From the NCBI RefSeq assembly GCF_029714405.1, contig NZ_CP121650.1:6887001-6951000 (forward strand): a stretch of 64,000 nucleotides of DNA, given 5' to 3'. The first letter of the stretch is position 1. Each line of letters opens with the position of its first letter. The translations under genes and the position numbers were made by a program. Positions 17,425 to 27,382 of the stretch are shown here, piece after piece. The notes beneath the pieces were generated by a model. The model was not told where the DNA came from and did no database searches. It saw nothing but the letters and a program-made list of their open reading frames with translations. Source of the DNA: Bradyrhizobium sp. CB82. GTDB lineage: Bacteria > Pseudomonadota > Alphaproteobacteria > Rhizobiales > Xanthobacteraceae.

Positions 17425-19830
17425 ATGACCAGCCAACAACAAGCGCGCGCCAGCGCAGACGACCTCGACCTGCTCGATCGCTACTGGCGCGCCGCAAACT
17501 ACTTATCCGTCGGGCAAATCTACCTCCTGGACAATCCGCTGCTGCGCGAGCCGCTCCGCCCCGAGCACATCAAGCCGCGCCTGCTCGGCCATTGGGGCAC
17601 GACGCCGGGGCTGAACTTCATCTATGCCCATCTCAACCGCGCGATCCGCACGCTCGATCTCAGCGTCCTCTATCTCTGCGGCCCCGGCCATGGCGGCCCG
17701 GGCATGGTCGCCAATACCTACCTCGAGGGCAGCTACAGCGAGATCTACCCAGACATCGGGCGCGACACGGACGGATTGCGCAAGCTGTTCAGGCAGTTCT
17801 CCTTCCCCGGTGGCATTCCGAGCCATGCAGCGCCTGAGACGCCGGGCTCGATCCATGAGGGCGGCGAGCTCGGCTACGCGCTGGTCCACGCCTATGGCGC
17901 CGCGTTCGACAATCCCGACCTGATCGTGGCCTGCGTCGTCGGCGACGGCGAGGCCGAGACCGGGCCGCTCGCGGCGTCCTGGCATTCGAACAAGTTTTTG
18001 AATCCCGCCCATGACGGCGCGGTGCTGCCGATCCTGCATCTCAACGGCTACAAGATCGCCAATCCCACCGTGCTCGGGCGGATGGGCGACGAGGAGATCC
18101 GCGATCTCTTTCGCGGTTACGGCCACGAGCCGCTGTTCGTCGAGGGCGACGATCCACAAACGATGCACCGGATCATGGCGGACGCACTCGACGTGGCGCT
18201 GGCGAGTATCCGCTCGATCCAGCGGCATGCACGCGAAACAAGGACCACGATCGAGCGGCCGCGCTGGCCGATGATCGTGCTGCGCTCACCTAAGGGCTGG
18301 ACCGGCCCCAAGGAGGTCGATGGGCTGAAGGTCGAAGGTTTTTGGCGCGCGCACCAGGTGCCGGTCGCCAATTGCCGCGAAAATCCCGCGCATCTGAAAG
18401 TGCTCGAAGACTGGATGAAGAGCTACGCGCCCGAGGAGCTGTTCGACCGCAACGGCACGCTGGTCGCCGAGTTGCAGGCGCTTGCACCAGGCGGCGACCG
18501 CCGCATGGGCGCCAATCCCCATGGCAATGGTGGCCTCCTGAAGCGCGAGCTGAAGCTGCCCGATTTCCGGAACTTCGCCGTCGAGGTGAACGAGCCGGGC
18601 AGGACGGTCGCGGAGGCGACGCGCGAGCTCGGAAAATTTCTGCGCGACGTCGTCAGGCTGAATGCCGAGGCGCGCAACTTCCGCATCATGGGTCCGGACG
18701 AGACCGCGTCAAACCGGCTCGACGCCGTGTTCGAGGTGACCGAACGCGTCTGGATGGAGCCGACAGACCCTTACGACGTGCACCTCGCCCAGGATGGCCG
18801 CGTCATGGAGGTGTTGAGCGAGCATCTCTGCCAGGGCTGGCTCGAAGGCTATCTGCTTACCGGACGCCACGGCTTTTTCTCCTGCTACGAGGCCTTCATC
18901 CACATCGTCGACTCCATGTTCAACCAGCACGCCAAATGGCTGAAGGTGTCGCGCGAGCTGACGTGGCGGCGGCCGATCGCCTCGCTCAATTATCTCCTGA
19001 CGTCGCATGTCTGGCGCCAGGACCATAATGGCTTCAGCCATCAGGACCCCGGCTTCGTCGACCTCGTCACCAACAAGAAGGCCGATATCGTCCGCGTCTA
19101 TTTCCCGCCGGACGCCAACACGCTGCTGTGGGTCGCCGATCACTGCCTGCGCACCTATGACCGCATCAACGTCATCGTTGCCGGCAAGCAGCCCGCGCCG
19201 CAATGGCTCACCATGCACGACGCGGCGACGCATTGCGATGCCGGCATCGGCATCTGGACCTGGGCCGGCACGGAAAGCTCGGGCGGCGAGCCCGACGTCG
19301 TGATGGCCTGCGCCGGCGACGTGCCGACGCTGGAGACCCTCGCTGCGGTCGATCTCTTGCGCAAGGCGCTGCCTGACCTGAAGATCCGCGTCGTCAACGT
19401 CGTCGACCTCATGACGCTGCAGCCGAAGGAGCAGCATCCGCACGGCCTCAGCGATCGCGATTTCGACTCGCTGTTCACGCGCGACAAGCCCGTGATCTTC
19501 GCCTATCACGGCTACCCCTATCTCATTCATCGCCTCACCTACAGCCGCACCAATCATGCCGGCATGCATGTTCGAGGCTTTGACGAGGAAGGCACCACGA
19601 CGACGCCGTTCGACATGGTCGTGCTCAATGAGCTCGACCGCTTCCATCTCGCGATCGAGGCGATCGAGCGCGTGCCTGATCTCGCGACGAAGGCCGCGCA
19701 TGTGAAGCAGCAGTTCCGCGATGCCCTGCTCAGGCATTCGCACTACGTCCGCGAGCACGGCGAGGACATGCCGGAGATCCGCAATTGGGTCTGGCCGAAC
19801 GGCGCCGGCGCAGCGACGCCGCCTCAGTGA
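17425..19830 (+). CDS. xfp: Xylulose-5-phosphate/fructose-6-phosphate phosphoketolase
   Basis: A TPP-dependent phosphoketolase that splits xylulose-5-P or fructose-6-P to acetyl phosphate plus glyceraldehyde-3-P or erythrose-4-P. The 801-residue length is standard. Hallmarks are [20 protein letters not shown] (residues 84-103), FPGGIPSH near 127-134, the Mg-TPP motif GDGEAETG (173-180) and [13 protein letters not shown] near 532. The start [20 protein letters not shown] fits family N-termini. No acetate kinase, phosphotransacetylase or pentose genes are adjacent, so the fate of acetyl phosphate depends on genes elsewhere. It is probably a carbon-conserving bypass in central metabolism. Confidence 0.95.
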   Translation: MTSQQQARASADDLDLLDRYWRAANYLSVGQIYLLDNPLLREPLRPEHIKPRLLGHWGTTPGLNFIYAHLNRAIRTLDLSVLYLCGPGHGGPGMVANTYLEGSYSEIYPDIGRDTDGLRKLFRQFSFPGGIPSHAAPETPGSIHEGGELGYALVHAYGAAFDNPDLIVACVVGDGEAETGPLAASWHSNKFLNPAHDGAVLPILHLNGYKIANPTVLGRMGDEEIRDLFRGYGHEPLFVEGDDPQTMHRIMADALDVALASIRSIQRHARETRTTIERPRWPMIVLRSPKGWTGPKEVDGLKVEGFWRAHQVPVANCRENPAHLKVLEDWMKSYAPEELFDRNGTLVAELQALAPGGDRRMGANPHGNGGLLKRELKLPDFRNFAVEVNEPGRTVAEATRELGKFLRDVVRLNAEARNFRIMGPDETASNRLDAVFEVTERVWMEPTDPYDVHLAQDGRVMEVLSEHLCQGWLEGYLLTGRHGFFSCYEAFIHIVDSMFNQHAKWLKVSRELTWRRPIASLNYLLTSHVWRQDHNGFSHQDPGFVDLVTNKKADIVRVYFPPDANTLLWVADHCLRTYDRINVIVAGKQPAPQWLTMHDAATHCDAGIGIWTWAGTESSGGEPDVVMACAGDVPTLETLAAVDLLRKALPDLKIRVVNVVDLMTLQPKEQHPHGLSDRDFDSLFTRDKPVIFAYHGYPYLIHRLTYSRTNHAGMHVRGFDEEGTTTTPFDMVVLNELDRFHLAIEAIERVPDLATKAAHVKQQFRDALLRHSHYVREHGEDMPEIRNWVWPNGAGAATPPQ

Positions 19831-20717
19831 GTTCCGGTAAAGATCTGGACACAGCCGATCACGACCTCGATCACGATGAGCACGACGACGGCGACCTCGA
19901 GGCGCAGCGAACGCTGCGTGTCGATGATGTCGGTCAGCGCATTGGCGGTCTCGGACACCGCAGTGAGCTTGCGCTCGAGCGTATCGAGGCGCTCCTTCAG
20001 TTCGTACTCGTCCTCGAGCCGCGAGTAGAGGCGGTCGAGCGCGGGCTTTTCCCAGAGCACGTCGGGCTTTTCGGCGACCGCGACACGGCCCGCGACGCGC
20101 TGCTGAACCAGCAGCGCATTACCGATCAATTGCAGGATACCCTTGCGGCGGCGCGGCGTGCGACCGCGCTGGGCAAGTTCCCGCGCAAAGGGCTCGATGA
20201 CATCGAACACGGCGGCGACGCGGCGCTCGTCGCGTGCAAGGGCCGTGCTCTTGGCGAGCGCGTCGGCGATCAGGAGCAGCCGATCGTCGGAGAATTTGGC
20301 GATGCAGATCGGCCCGCCCGGCTGGATCGCTTCGGAGGCTTCGTCGTTGCAGAGCTGCGCCTGCGCGGTCTCCTCCTCATAGGGGCTGAATTCGCCGATC
20401 ACGCGCGGCTTCAAGGTGTCGATCAGGACCTTCTCCTCCGAGGGCAATAGTCCGATCAGCACCACGACGCCGTAGCGGAAGATCACAGCGAGTCCAGCAT
20501 GGACGCGGAACGCGGCCGGCATCGACGATACCAGCGTTCCGATCTCCAGGCCCGCAGCATTGATGCGGTCGCCCAGCATCAGGGCGCGAATCCGCAAGGC
20601 AGGCGTCGTCTCCTGCCGGGGTGATGTTGCGGTCGTACCAACAGCGAGTTGATCGGCGTTCACACGAAGATCCTGCTCAGGCCACGGTGAGGCGACAAGC
20701 GACGGCGCCGGAGTCAT
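19824..20717 (-). CDS. DUF155 / RMD1-family protein
   Basis: A 297-residue protein of the RMD1/Sif2 (DUF155) family. Eukaryotic relatives act in mitochondria, but the bacterial role is unknown. Features are [17 protein letters not shown] (near residue 48) and [15 protein letters not shown] (near 80). A long helical middle follows, then a coiled-coil-like segment ([20 protein letters not shown] region), and one C-terminal transmembrane helix near 275-292 ([19 protein letters not shown]). It is therefore a tail-anchored membrane protein. The ATG at 20717 is chosen for the GGAGG 5 bases upstream; a GTG a little further in is an alternative. Its 3' end overlaps the phosphoketolase stop by 7 bases. 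Confidence 0.85.
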   Translation of the reverse strand: MTPAPSLVASPWPEQDLRVNADQLAVGTTATSPRQETTPALRIRALMLGDRINAAGLEIGTLVSSMPAAFRVHAGLAVIFRYGVVVLIGLLPSEEKVLIDTLKPRVIGEFSPYEEETAQAQLCNDEASEAIQPGGPICIAKFSDDRLLLIADALAKSTALARDERRVAAVFDVIEPFARELAQRGRTPRRRKGILQLIGNALLVQQRVAGRVAVAEKPDVLWEKPALDRLYSRLEDEYELKERLDTLERKLTAVSETANALTDIIDTQRSLRLEVAVVVLIVIEVVIGCVQIFTGTH

Positions 20718-20829
20718 CGAAGACCTCCAGAACGCGATCACGGATCGTGCAGCGAAACTCGCCGCGTTCACCTTCCAGGGATGATAGCGTGATCCGACGA
20801 AATCCGGCGCCGCATTTCGGGCAGATAGA
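20677..20829 (-). pseudogene. Remnant of a small zinc-ribbon protein
   Basis: In a second frame overlapping the DUF155 start, the leftward strand reads ICPKCGAGFRRITLSSLEGE, then [20 protein letters not shown], then AVACRLTVA and stop. This resembles small rhizobial zinc-ribbon proteins of the CPKCGAGFRRI type, which normally have a second CxxC. Here that pair is reduced to CTIRD. There is a stop (20830-20832) just before the first ribbon and no usable start codon, while an ATG at 20841-20843 is out of frame. I read it as a decayed gene; it could also be chance. Confidence 0.45.
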
Positions 20830-21095
20830 TCACCTTTTTGCATGACTGCTCGTCCTGGCACGACCGCGCGCGACAAGGGCGGCCATCCTTGCAGCGATGC
20901 GATCCGTCGCATTGCCCTCACAATGTCCGCGTTGAATCAGGTTGCATGCGGTCAGGGTCTGTGGCCGTCGAAATATTGCGCAACATTGCGGCCTGTGTGC
21001 GACGGGCTTGGCTGCGGCGGTCTACACAGTTTACCATCGCGCGACGCGGCCGCAGCAATGGACGCGCAAAACGTTGCGCGGAGCCCGAGGCCATG

Positions 21096-21110
21096 GTTAT
21101 ACCGTATAAC
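21096..21110. promoter_or_regulatory. Perfect 7+1+7 dyad upstream of the glycosyltransferase gene
   Basis: GTTATAC-C-GTATAAC is a perfect inverted repeat about 40 bases before the start at 21153. Its right arm contains TATAAC, a plausible -10 hexamer. A regulator bound here would cover the promoter. The surrounding sequence is otherwise GC-rich, so an AT-rich perfect dyad stands out. The regulator is unknown. Confidence 0.55.
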
Positions 21111-21152
21111 AATTGCGTTTTTGCTCTAGCTTGAGACACTGAAGCCTCGGTC

Positions 21153-21728
21153 ATGTTGAGCGTCATCATCCCGACGGAAGGCGTCGAGCAGCCGGCGGTC
21201 GCAACTCTGGCCGCGCTGGTTCCAGGTGCTGCTGCGGGCCTGATCAAGGAAGTTCTCCTGGTCGATGCCACGCGCAACGGCGTGATCGAGCGCGTCGCCG
21301 ACGTCGCCGGCTGCCGCTTCATAGGCGTCGAAGGCTCATCGCAGGGTGCAGCTCTTGCCGCCGGCGCGTTACAAGCGCGTTCGCCCTGGCTGATGTTCCT
21401 GCATGCCGGCGCCGTGCTCGAGACCGGCTGGATCGAAGAGACCACCCAGTTCATCCAGACCGTCTCCGCCAGCGGACGCGACCGGGCCGCCGTGTTCCGC
21501 TATGCGCGTTCGCCCTATTCTGATACCAGCCTGCGCGACATCGTCCGCTTCGTCGCGCGCAAGGTCGTAGGTCCACTTGGCGATCAGGGCCTCTTGATTG
21601 CGCGCGACCATTACGACCGCATCGGCGGCTACCCGCCCCATGCCAGCCGTTCCGAGACGCGGCTGTTGCGGCGGCTTGGCCGCTCGTCCCGCATGGTGCT
21701 CCGGAGCAAGATTGTCGTCGTGACGTGA
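21153..21728 (+). CDS. Short family 2-like glycosyltransferase
   Basis: A 191-residue protein that opens MLSVIIPTEG, the first strand of a GT-A fold. VLLVDATRNG (residues 30-39) resembles the acidic DxD-type strand region, QGAALAAGALQARSPWLMFL (residues 64-83) the central GT2 core, and GYPPHASRSETRLLRRLGR the end. The size fits the small TIGR04283-like GT2 proteins, though the classic DxD is not obvious. The substrate is unknown. Catalytic activity is uncertain because the acidic residues are weakly conserved. Confidence 0.7.
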   Translation: MLSVIIPTEGVEQPAVATLAALVPGAAAGLIKEVLLVDATRNGVIERVADVAGCRFIGVEGSSQGAALAAGALQARSPWLMFLHAGAVLETGWIEETTQFIQTVSASGRDRAAVFRYARSPYSDTSLRDIVRFVARKVVGPLGDQGLLIARDHYDRIGGYPPHASRSETRLLRRLGRSSRMVLRSKIVVVT

Positions 21729-21741
21729 GGCCGAAAGATAC

Positions 21742-21770
21742 TTGCTAAAGTCAAACAATTGATTGACAAT
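21742..21770 (+). promoter_or_regulatory. Promoter and dyad operator of the MarR-GNAT gene
   Basis: GTCAAACAATTGATTGAC (21750-21767) is an 18-base dyad with a single mismatched pair, of the form GTCAAnCAATTGnTTGAC. A possible promoter overlaps it: TTGCTA (21742-21747), 17 bases, then GACAAT (21765-21770). The MarR-like gene begins 23 bases further on. MarR proteins often repress their own promoters through sites of this size. The regulator is inferred from position only. Confidence 0.55.
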
Positions 21771-21790
21771 GGCAAATATTGGAGGTCCCC

Positions 21791-22747
21791 ATGTCGTCCA
21801 GCGTGTCTCCAGGCGTGACCACCGGACAGGTCTCCGAAGACCAGATTCAGGCGGTTCGCGCCTTCAACCGTTTCTACACCCGCAAACTCGGCGTGCTCGA
21901 CCAGCAGCTTCTGAAGACGCCGTTCTCGCTCAGCGAAGCGCGCGTGCTCTACGAGCTCGCTCATCGCGATGCGCTTTCGGCCAAGGAGATCGGCATCGAG
22001 CTCGGGCTCGATCCGGGCTATCTCAGCCGCATCGTGCAGAATTTCGACGATGCTGGCCTGATCGCGCGCAAGCCGCTCGCAACCGACCGGCGGCAATATC
22101 AGCTCAGCCTGACGGCGAAGGGCCGGCAGGCTTTCGCCCGGCTCGAGCGCTCGACAGAGGAGGACGTCGCCGCGATGCTGCAGCCATTGTCGGAGATCGA
22201 TCGCAGGCAGTTGAGGGGTGCGATGGACACGGTCGAACGTCTACTCGACATGCCGCGCGCCGAACCGCCGCCCGCCTCCTTGCGCGATCCGCGCCCCGGC
22301 GACATGGGCTGGGTCGTGCAGAGCCATGGCGCGCTCTATGCGAGCGAATATGGTTTCGACGCAGGCTTCGAAGCGCTCGTCGCCGAGATCGTCGCGAAGT
22401 TCATGACCTCCTATGACGCCTCGCGCGAGCGTTGCTGGATCGCCGACATCGAGGGGCGCCCGGTCGGCTCGGTGTTCTTGGTGAAGGCCAGCGACGACGT
22501 CGCCAAGCTGCGCCTCCTGCTGCTCGATCCCGCCGCGCGCGGCCGCGGCCTGGGCCAGCGGCTGGTCGCCGAATGCGTCTCCTTCGCGCGCGCCTGCGGC
22601 TATCGGCGGATGACGCTGTGGACGCAAAGCATTCTCGTCGGCGCGCGCAAGATCTATCAGGACGCCGGCTTCAAGCTGGTGGCGAGCGAGCCGCATCGCA
22701 GCTTCGGCCAGAACCTGATCGGCGAGACCTGGGAGCGCGACCTCTGA
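21791..22747 (+). CDS. MarR-type regulator fused to GNAT acetyltransferase
   Basis: A 318-residue two-domain protein. Residues about 20-150 form a MarR winged helix: FSLSEARVLYELAHRDALSA, KEIGIELGLDPGYLSRIV as the recognition region, and the wing at RKPLATDRRQYQLSLTAKG. Residues about 165-318 form a GNAT N-acetyltransferase, with LLLLDPAARGRGLGQRLVAE carrying the acetyl-CoA loop RGRGLG, and LWTQSILVGARKIYQDAGF afterwards. This architecture is known in actinobacteria and proteobacteria, but the ligand is rarely known. The ATG at 21791 has GGAGG 5 bases upstream. A dyad operator candidate precedes it, and a tiny gene follows with TGATG coupling. Confidence 0.9.
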   Translation: MSSSVSPGVTTGQVSEDQIQAVRAFNRFYTRKLGVLDQQLLKTPFSLSEARVLYELAHRDALSAKEIGIELGLDPGYLSRIVQNFDDAGLIARKPLATDRRQYQLSLTAKGRQAFARLERSTEEDVAAMLQPLSEIDRRQLRGAMDTVERLLDMPRAEPPPASLRDPRPGDMGWVVQSHGALYASEYGFDAGFEALVAEIVAKFMTSYDASRERCWIADIEGRPVGSVFLVKASDDVAKLRLLLLDPAARGRGLGQRLVAECVSFARACGYRRMTLWTQSILVGARKIYQDAGFKLVASEPHRSFGQNLIGETWERDL

Positions 22748-22884
22748 TGCGCCCACGGCACGAAGCTGCGTGCCGGGTCACGGCCGAGCTCGTCGATCTC
22801 TACAAACGCCGCGCCCGCCGGCTGCGCCGCGATGCCTGCCGCGACCTGTGGCGGGCGGTTTGGCTGCGCTTCGCAGGAGGTTGA
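22747..22884 (+). CDS. Small Arg-rich protein coupled to the MarR-GNAT gene
   Basis: A 45-residue frame opening MRPRHEAACRVTAELVDLYK, then an Arg-rich helix (residues 20-35) and WRAVWLRFAGG at the end. Its ATG overlaps the stop of the MarR-GNAT gene as TGATG, the classical termination-reinitiation arrangement. The net charge is strongly positive and the sequence could form an amphipathic helix, somewhat like DUF1127-size proteins. No homology is recognised with confidence. Confidence 0.45.
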   Translation: MRPRHEAACRVTAELVDLYKRRARRLRRDACRDLWRAVWLRFAGG

Positions 22885-23020
22885 AACAGACGAACTGCGG
22901 CGCTCAACAGCACACGCTGCGCATGATTGTGCCCTCGCCCCTTGTGGCCAACATTCGTTGAGCCCCTTGGCGAGGCCAGGTTCAGCATCGGTGCCAAGGT
23001 TGTGCACCGGGTGTGTCTAA

Positions 23021-23116
23021 AGCGATGAGATCGAATCGTCATCGCGCGAGAGGTTATTGCTTGAGCATGATCTCCGCGCAAACGCGGCGAGGGAAAACTT
23101 TCCGGATCATGTTCTA
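23021..23116. repeat. Dispersed repeat (GAGCATGATCTCCGCGCAAACGCG type), copy 1
   Basis: The sequence agcgatgagatcgaatcgtc is followed by atcgcgcgagaggttattgc, then ttgagcatgatctccgcgca and aacgcggcgagggaaaactt. It matches closely a second copy at 31051-31164. I recognise this as a common Bradyrhizobium intergenic repeat. It fills most of the 22885-23113 gap after the small Arg-rich gene; the rest has no feature. Confidence 0.8.
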
Positions 23117-23560
23117 GAGGCTTCGTCTCACACTTTCGAGAAATCGTTGTTTTTCGCCAGGCGCGTAACCTTGAGAAGCTCCATAATACGGTTCATTGTA
23201 TTGATTGTACGGTGCGGCCCGGTAGTGGATCGGCGACTGAGATGGCGCGTACGATCTGGTCTCTGCGTGCGCGGACGATCTTGATCCGGCTTGGCGAGAA
23301 CCTTGGCGAGAATAACGCCGATTGTTTCCCCTCACCGGCGCCGTCGCGCCAGCGTAATACGGGTTGAGGATGCACATCTGACCGTTGGCGGACGCCCTGC
23401 ATTGGTCCATCGTCGTGTAGCTGCATCTATAGTAAGGGCTCGCTCCGAAAGAGACGACGTACAAGCAAACGGGAAAAGCCGGATCATATCTCTGAGCCCG
23501 GGCGTGCCCTGCGGTTAAAACGATACTTATCGTCAAAATCGTCAAAGCCAATGTGCGCAT
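23114..23560 (-). CDS. Secreted DUF3551 protein
   Basis: A 148-residue exported protein. The start at 23560 opens MRTLALTILTISIVLTAGHA, a Sec signal peptide with likely cleavage near AHARAQ, and AGGAAG lies about 8 bases upstream. The DUF3551 core follows: PVCLYVVSFGASPYYRCSYT, TMDQCRASANGQMC and ILNPYY, with four conserved Cys. The C-terminal half is Arg/Ser/Tyr-rich and low complexity, ending KQRFLESVRRSL. DUF3551 proteins are abundant in Bradyrhizobium and have no known function; a small disulphide-bonded periplasmic domain is likely. Confidence 0.88.
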   Translation of the reverse strand: MRTLALTILTISIVLTAGHARAQRYDPAFPVCLYVVSFGASPYYRCSYTTMDQCRASANGQMCILNPYYAGATAPVRGNNRRYSRQGSRQAGSRSSAHAETRSYAPSQSPIHYRAAPYNQYNEPYYGASQGYAPGEKQRFLESVRRSL

Positions 23561-23745
23561 TGGAACTTCCTCCAAGTCGGCACAACAACGGCGCACTCAG
23601 ACCCTGGGCAGTGTTGATCCAAGTCAATGTTCTCGGAATAGGTTCACGCGCGCGCAGCGAGAGATCGCGCCAATCTTGCGCGAGCAGCCTTCCGCAGCGC
23701 GCGCAAGTAGGCTCGCCTGGGTAAAAGTCGGGCCTGTGTTTGCGG

Positions 23746-24309
23746 TCAAACCGTCGCGCCTTGCGCTTTCGGCCGGCGCAAATGCTCGTCGAGGCGCGGC
23801 ATGATCTCGACGAAGTTGCAGGGGCGCGTGCGGTAGTCGAGTTGGGCAGCGAGGATGCCGTCCCAGCCGTCGCGGCAGGCGCCGGGCGAGCCGGGAAGGC
23901 AGAAGATGTAGGTCGCGCCCGCCACGCCCGCGGTGACGCGGCTCTGGATCGTCGAGGTGCCGATCTTGGCGTGGCTCATCATGTGAAACGCGATCGAGAA
24001 GCCGTCCATCCGCTTCTCGAACAAGGGCTCGATTGCCTCCGGCGTGACGTCGCGTCCGGTGAATCCGGTGCCGCCGGTGGTGATGACGACATCCACGCCG
24101 CTATCGCCGATCCAGCGTTGGACGACCGCGCGGATGGCCTCGACGTCGTCGGTGACGATCTCGCGCGCGGCGAGATGATGGCCGGCCACCGTGATCCTGT
24201 CCGCCAGCGTCTGGCCGGACTTGTCGTCGGCGAGGATGCGCGTGTCGGACACCGTCAGCACCGCGATGTTGAGCGGGATGAATTGTTTTGTCTCGTCGAT
24301 GGAAGCCAT
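23746..24309 (-). CDS. moaB: Molybdenum cofactor biosynthesis protein B
   Basis: MoaB/MogA-fold protein that binds molybdopterin and is thought to adenylylate it during molybdenum cofactor synthesis. The 187-residue product has LNIAVLTVSDTR (residues 13-24), the molybdopterin-binding TTGGTGFTGRDVTPEAI (77-93), and FCLPGSPGACRDGWDGIL near 135-152. Length and motif order are normal for MoaB. A dispersed palindrome follows upstream at 24315, so it is probably transcribed alone. Confidence 0.93.
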   Translation of the reverse strand: MASIDETKQFIPLNIAVLTVSDTRILADDKSGQTLADRITVAGHHLAAREIVTDDVEAIRAVVQRWIGDSGVDVVITTGGTGFTGRDVTPEAIEPLFEKRMDGFSIAFHMMSHAKIGTSTIQSRVTAGVAGATYIFCLPGSPGACRDGWDGILAAQLDYRTRPCNFVEIMPRLDEHLRRPKAQGATV

Positions 24310-24314
24310 GGCTC

Positions 24315-24446
24315 CTCTCGTGTGCCGGACGCGGTGCAGCGCGTCAGCGATGCACCGCAGAGCCGGGACCCATTGCTGAGATACCGGCGTTGTGGGCCCC
24401 GGATCTGCAGCGCATCACTTCGCGCTGCGCAGCGTCCGGGGCAAGA
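24315..24446. repeat. Dispersed intergenic palindrome (GTGCCGGACGCG type), copy 2
   Basis: It has the same architecture as 12876-12994: outer arms ctctcgtgtgccggacgcgg and gcgcagcgtccggggcaag, and inner arms gagccgggaccca and gtgggccccggatc. It separates moaB from the zinc peptidase gene. Confidence 0.8.
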
Positions 24447-24457
24447 AGCCCTCCTGA

Positions 24458-25405
24458 CTACAACGACCCGTTTCCACCAAAGGTGTTGCAGGCCTGCACC
24501 GTGCCTTGCTGATAACCGGTCATGAACCAGCGCTTGCGCTGCTCGGCCGAGCCGTGGGTGAAGGAATCCGGCACGACGCGTCCCGTCGCCTGGCGTTGCA
24601 GCGTGTCGTCGCCGATCGCGGTTGCGGTTGTCAGCGCGGCGTCGATGTCGCCGGCTTCGAGGAATCCCGGACGCTTCTTCTCCTCGCGGTTGACCCAGAC
24701 GCCGGACAGGCAGTCGGCCTGTAATTCCACCCTCACCTGGAGCGCGTTGGCTTCGGACTTGCTGCCGGCCTGCTGCTGCAGGCGCGTCACCCGCGGAATG
24801 ATGCCGAGCAGGTTTTGCACATGGTGGCCGGCTTCATGCGCGATGATGTAGGCCGCAGTGAACTTGCAGGCGTTGCCGGAGCAGCCGCGGAAGCGCGTCT
24901 CCACCTCGCGGAAGAAGCCGGTGTCGAGGAAGATGGTCTTGTCCGGCGGGCAGTAGAACGGCCCCATCGCCGACTGCGCCATGCCGCAGCGCCCGCCATT
25001 GGTGGCGTTGCGGAACAGCACGATCTTGGGACCGGTGAAGCTCTGGCCGCTGGCCTGGAAGATCTCGCTCCAGCGATCGTCGATCTCACCCAGGATGCCG
25101 GAGATCATGCTGCCCATCTCGTCGGTCGGCGCACCGCGCTTCACTTGCCCGCCCGAGGCCTGACGATCGGTCTGGTAGCTCGGCGCCTGGCCGCCGCCGG
25201 TGAGGATCTCGGCCCCGCCGATCAGGATGCGCGGATCGATGCCGAAGGCGTAGCCGAGCAGGCCAAGCACGATGATGGTGCCGATGCCCAGGCCGCCGCC
25301 GCCCATCGGGAGGCCGAAACCGCCGCCGCCACCGCCAAATCCACCGCCACCCTCGTCGCGACGATCCTCGATGTCGTCGCTGCGGCGGAAATCATCGTAA
25401 CGCAT
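24458..25405 (-). CDS. YpfJ-family neutral zinc metallopeptidase
   Basis: A 315-residue membrane-anchored metallopeptidase. Residues 18-41 are a Gly-rich spacer, 42-58 a transmembrane helix (IGTIIVLGLLGYAFGID), and the external catalytic domain has the zinc site HEAGHH at 190-195. Cys-containing segments CGMAQSAMGPFYCPPDKTIF (140-159) and RGCSGNACKFTAAY precede it, as in the family. The substrate is unknown. The ATG at 25405 is preferred because the family starts MRYDDFRRS-like; 13 upstream codons are not conserved. Confidence 0.92.
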   Translation of the reverse strand: MRYDDFRRSDDIEDRRDEGGGGFGGGGGGFGLPMGGGGLGIGTIIVLGLLGYAFGIDPRILIGGAEILTGGGQAPSYQTDRQASGGQVKRGAPTDEMGSMISGILGEIDDRWSEIFQASGQSFTGPKIVLFRNATNGGRCGMAQSAMGPFYCPPDKTIFLDTGFFREVETRFRGCSGNACKFTAAYIIAHEAGHHVQNLLGIIPRVTRLQQQAGSKSEANALQVRVELQADCLSGVWVNREEKKRPGFLEAGDIDAALTTATAIGDDTLQRQATGRVVPDSFTHGSAEQRKRWFMTGYQQGTVQACNTFGGNGSL

Positions 25406-25545
25406 GGCGGCTTCCTTCAAGTCCCTGATTGCATCCCTGGGCACACAAAGAACGCGAGGCTCAGGGCGTCACAAACGTAAAATTTCCGTTCCTTTAATCA
25501 ATATCCTGCTCGGCAAAAATTGCCTAGTGCGGCGGCTTGTCGATG

Positions 25546-25587
25546 GCAGCAATTTTTTCCGGGAGAGCAGCAATTTTTTCCGGGAGA
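25546..25587. repeat. Perfect tandem duplication of 21 bp
   Basis: Two identical 21-base units, each beginning gcagcaattttttccggg, stand head to tail at 25546-25566 and 25567-25587. They lie in the roughly 400-base intergenic region upstream of ccrM, 220-260 bases before its start. The A/T run in each unit could bend DNA. Confidence 0.9.
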
Positions 25588-25710
25588 GAGTTTGACGCGA
25601 ACGAAGCGATCGTTGCGCACAAAACGCGAAATATGCTGCAAAACACGAGTGATCCACGCATCTTTCCGCGCGCGATGCGCAACGTCGAAGCAATCTCCAA
25701 AAGATGCGGG

Positions 25711-25725
25711 TTAAGTCGTTTTTTA
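25711..25725 (+). promoter_or_regulatory. CtrA-like box upstream of ccrM
   Basis: TTAA, 7 bases, TTTA (25711-25725) departs by one base from the alphaproteobacterial CtrA consensus TTAA-N7-TTAA. It lies 83 bases before the ccrM start. CtrA activates ccrM late in the cell cycle in Caulobacter, so the position is meaningful, though the match is imperfect. Confidence 0.45.
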
Positions 25726-25788
25726 CTTTGCGCGGTCAATGTAGCGGCCAGTCGGTTGTTTGGTCCCGCGTCGCCGACAGCGTCGCCT

Positions 25789-26935
<1,147 letters not shown>

Positions 26936-27055
26936 CGCTGCTTCACCTTTTCGTCATTCCGGACATGGTGTGGGTCCGGAATGGCGCGGCTCCTTGAACG
27001 ATCCGACCCCCGGGACTACATTCGATATCCGCTTCCTGTCCTGACCGGTCGAGCC

Positions 27056-27382
27056 ATGCGACGACAGTCCGAGACATTGCTGTTCTTGCCGCTGCTGCCG
27101 ATCTTCCTGGTTGGCATGTTTCCAATGTTGATGATCGGACTGCTCGGCTTTGCCGGGCTCGCCCTGTTCGGCGTACTGCTCATCTGCGTCGGGCTCGCCA
27201 GCGGCAACGAGGCTCACGACACCTTCAATCACGACGTCATCGTCCACGGTTATCCGCGCGGCTCCGAGCGCGCCGCGCGGGCTTCCGACGTGCATGCCGC
27301 GACGCACCTTGCGCACCGCGTGGAAGCCGCGGGACTCGGCGTGATCATCGTCGCCATCCTCGGCTTCCTCTACGCCGGCTGA
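27056..27382 (+). CDS. Small hypothetical membrane protein (108 aa)
   Basis: It opens MRRQSETLLFLPLLPIFLVG and has two closely spaced hydrophobic helices at about residues 8-25 and 28-48, a polar middle rich in His/Asp/Arg, and a third hydrophobic segment at the C-terminus (LGVIIVAILGFLYAG). No motif identifies it. The start at 27056 is favoured because the membrane segment begins right after; an in-frame Met 25 codons upstream adds a charged, uninformative stretch. Its last 13 bases overlap the chemoreceptor remnant on the other strand. Confidence 0.55.
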   Translation: MRRQSETLLFLPLLPIFLVGMFPMLMIGLLGFAGLALFGVLLICVGLASGNEAHDTFNHDVIVHGYPRGSERAARASDVHAATHLAHRVEAAGLGVIIVAILGFLYAG

